NCBI GenBank assembly: GCA_027577415.1
Contig: JANBQS010000185.1
Location: forward strand, 1-27,904
Source: Coemansia sp. RSA 922
Lineage: Eukaryota > Kickxellomycota > Kickxellomycetes > Kickxellales > Kickxellaceae
Direction: 5' to 3'
Length of the DNA: 27,904 nucleotides
A program made the position numbers and the translations under genes. The notes beneath the pieces were generated by a model. The model made no database searches. It was not told the DNA's origin and saw only the letters and a list, made by a program, of their open reading frames with translations. Positions 27,552 to 27,904 of the stretch are shown here, in pieces; position 1 is the stretch's first letter, and each line of letters starts with the position of its first letter.

Positions 27552-27775
27552 TGCACAATTTCTCTCTTTTTACCTCGCTCTTCAATCATTGTGACAGTTC
27601 TAATTGCCCCACCGGTATTTTAAAAAGGCGCCGATTCCTTTGAACGCCGGGCCAACCCAGTCTTTATTATATTACAGCGTTGACTGCAAGAATTACCCCA
27701 TTAAGATCAAGCGACAATATGCCCACGTGTTGAAGTTGGCTACAAAGGTAATTATAAAAAAGAAGTATCCAATCT

Positions 27776-27904
27776 CTATGGAGTCTGGATGGTAGGTGTC
27801 ATAAGCGGAGTCTTCATCTTGAGGTTAATTGGCGGCCGCAGATCATGGTCCTCGTCCTCCTGGTTCCTGACGCCCGGCAACTCAGCGCTGATGCTAAGTG
27901 CAGC
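27776..27904 (-). CDS. Possible 3' end of a minus-strand gene (partial)
   Basis: From the window edge the minus strand is open for 42 codons to a TAG (27776-27778). The sequence is Glu/Asp- and Pro/Thr-rich, and GC content jumps relative to the adjacent AT-rich DNA, as in the conserved genes here. No domain is recognisable. A plus-strand ATG at 27845 opens an alternative frame that also leaves the window. Weak call. Confidence 0.3.
   Translation of the reverse strand, partial: AALSISAELPGVRNQEDEDHDLRPPINLKMKTPLMTPTIQTP

Noticed and set aside
27604..27795. 63-codon plus-strand open frame near the window end
   Set aside because: It begins with TTG, has no recognisable motif, and overlaps a plausible intergenic region.
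1..27904. tRNA, rRNA, CRISPR or transposon genes
   Set aside because: I saw no tRNA-like box pair with cloverleaf, no rRNA stretch, no regular short-repeat array and no transposase or reverse-transcriptase motif.

Overview
This looks like nuclear DNA from a fungus. The genes are large and almost intron-free, with eukaryotic start contexts, TATA boxes and AATAAA signals. They include a mevalonate kinase, a Ubc6-type E2, a Crp1/Mdg1-like CBM48 protein, a fungal-type GILT protein and a Tao3/Pag1/Mor2 (Furry) morphogenesis scaffold. Low intron density together with multicopy lineage-specific genes would fit an early-diverging fungus such as Kickxellomycotina (Coemansia-like). That placement is an inference and is not proven by the sequence.

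Layout. Positions 1-6169 hold four ordinary housekeeping-type genes, all on the plus strand: mevalonate kinase, an E2 without its usual membrane anchor, a CBM48 protein with a very long acidic Ala-Pro-Val-Glu repeat, and a GILT-like membrane thiol-reductase relative. Positions 6369-13529 are an AT-richer accessory island. It holds five intact small genes plus one broken copy (12356-12881) of a single divergent family, here called family A, all on the minus strand. Positions 14277-24562 are one giant plus-strand gene for the Furry-family scaffold (3399 aa, one small intron near the 5' end). Positions 24841-27428 are a second accessory island of three minus-strand genes from another small family, here called family B. 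The last ~130 bases may be the 3' end of a further minus-strand gene.

Main result. The candidate undescribed system is the pair of paralogous arrays flanking the scaffold gene. Family A proteins (134-164 aa) have no signal peptide or membrane segment. They share a strand-helix-strand-helix-strand-strand layout resembling a thioredoxin fold in which the CxxC site is replaced by an N-N/K-N-I/M-D type loop. Family B proteins (132-136 aa) share a C-terminal motif [RK]G[FI]D....W..S[YF]L and match no family I recognise. All eight intact genes have a TATA-like box about 117-149 bases upstream of the start codon. In the family B pair both flanks are about 90% identical while the proteins between them are only about one-third identical. 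This pattern suggests rapid diversification of the coding part or replacement of coding cassettes. Their function is unknown; host or environment interaction and self/nonself recognition are speculations only.

Working together. Mevalonate kinase (isoprenoid/sterol synthesis), the E2 (ubiquitination) and the Furry scaffold (polarised growth through NDR kinase) are unrelated core functions and do not form a cluster. The small-gene arrays are the only locally organised system.
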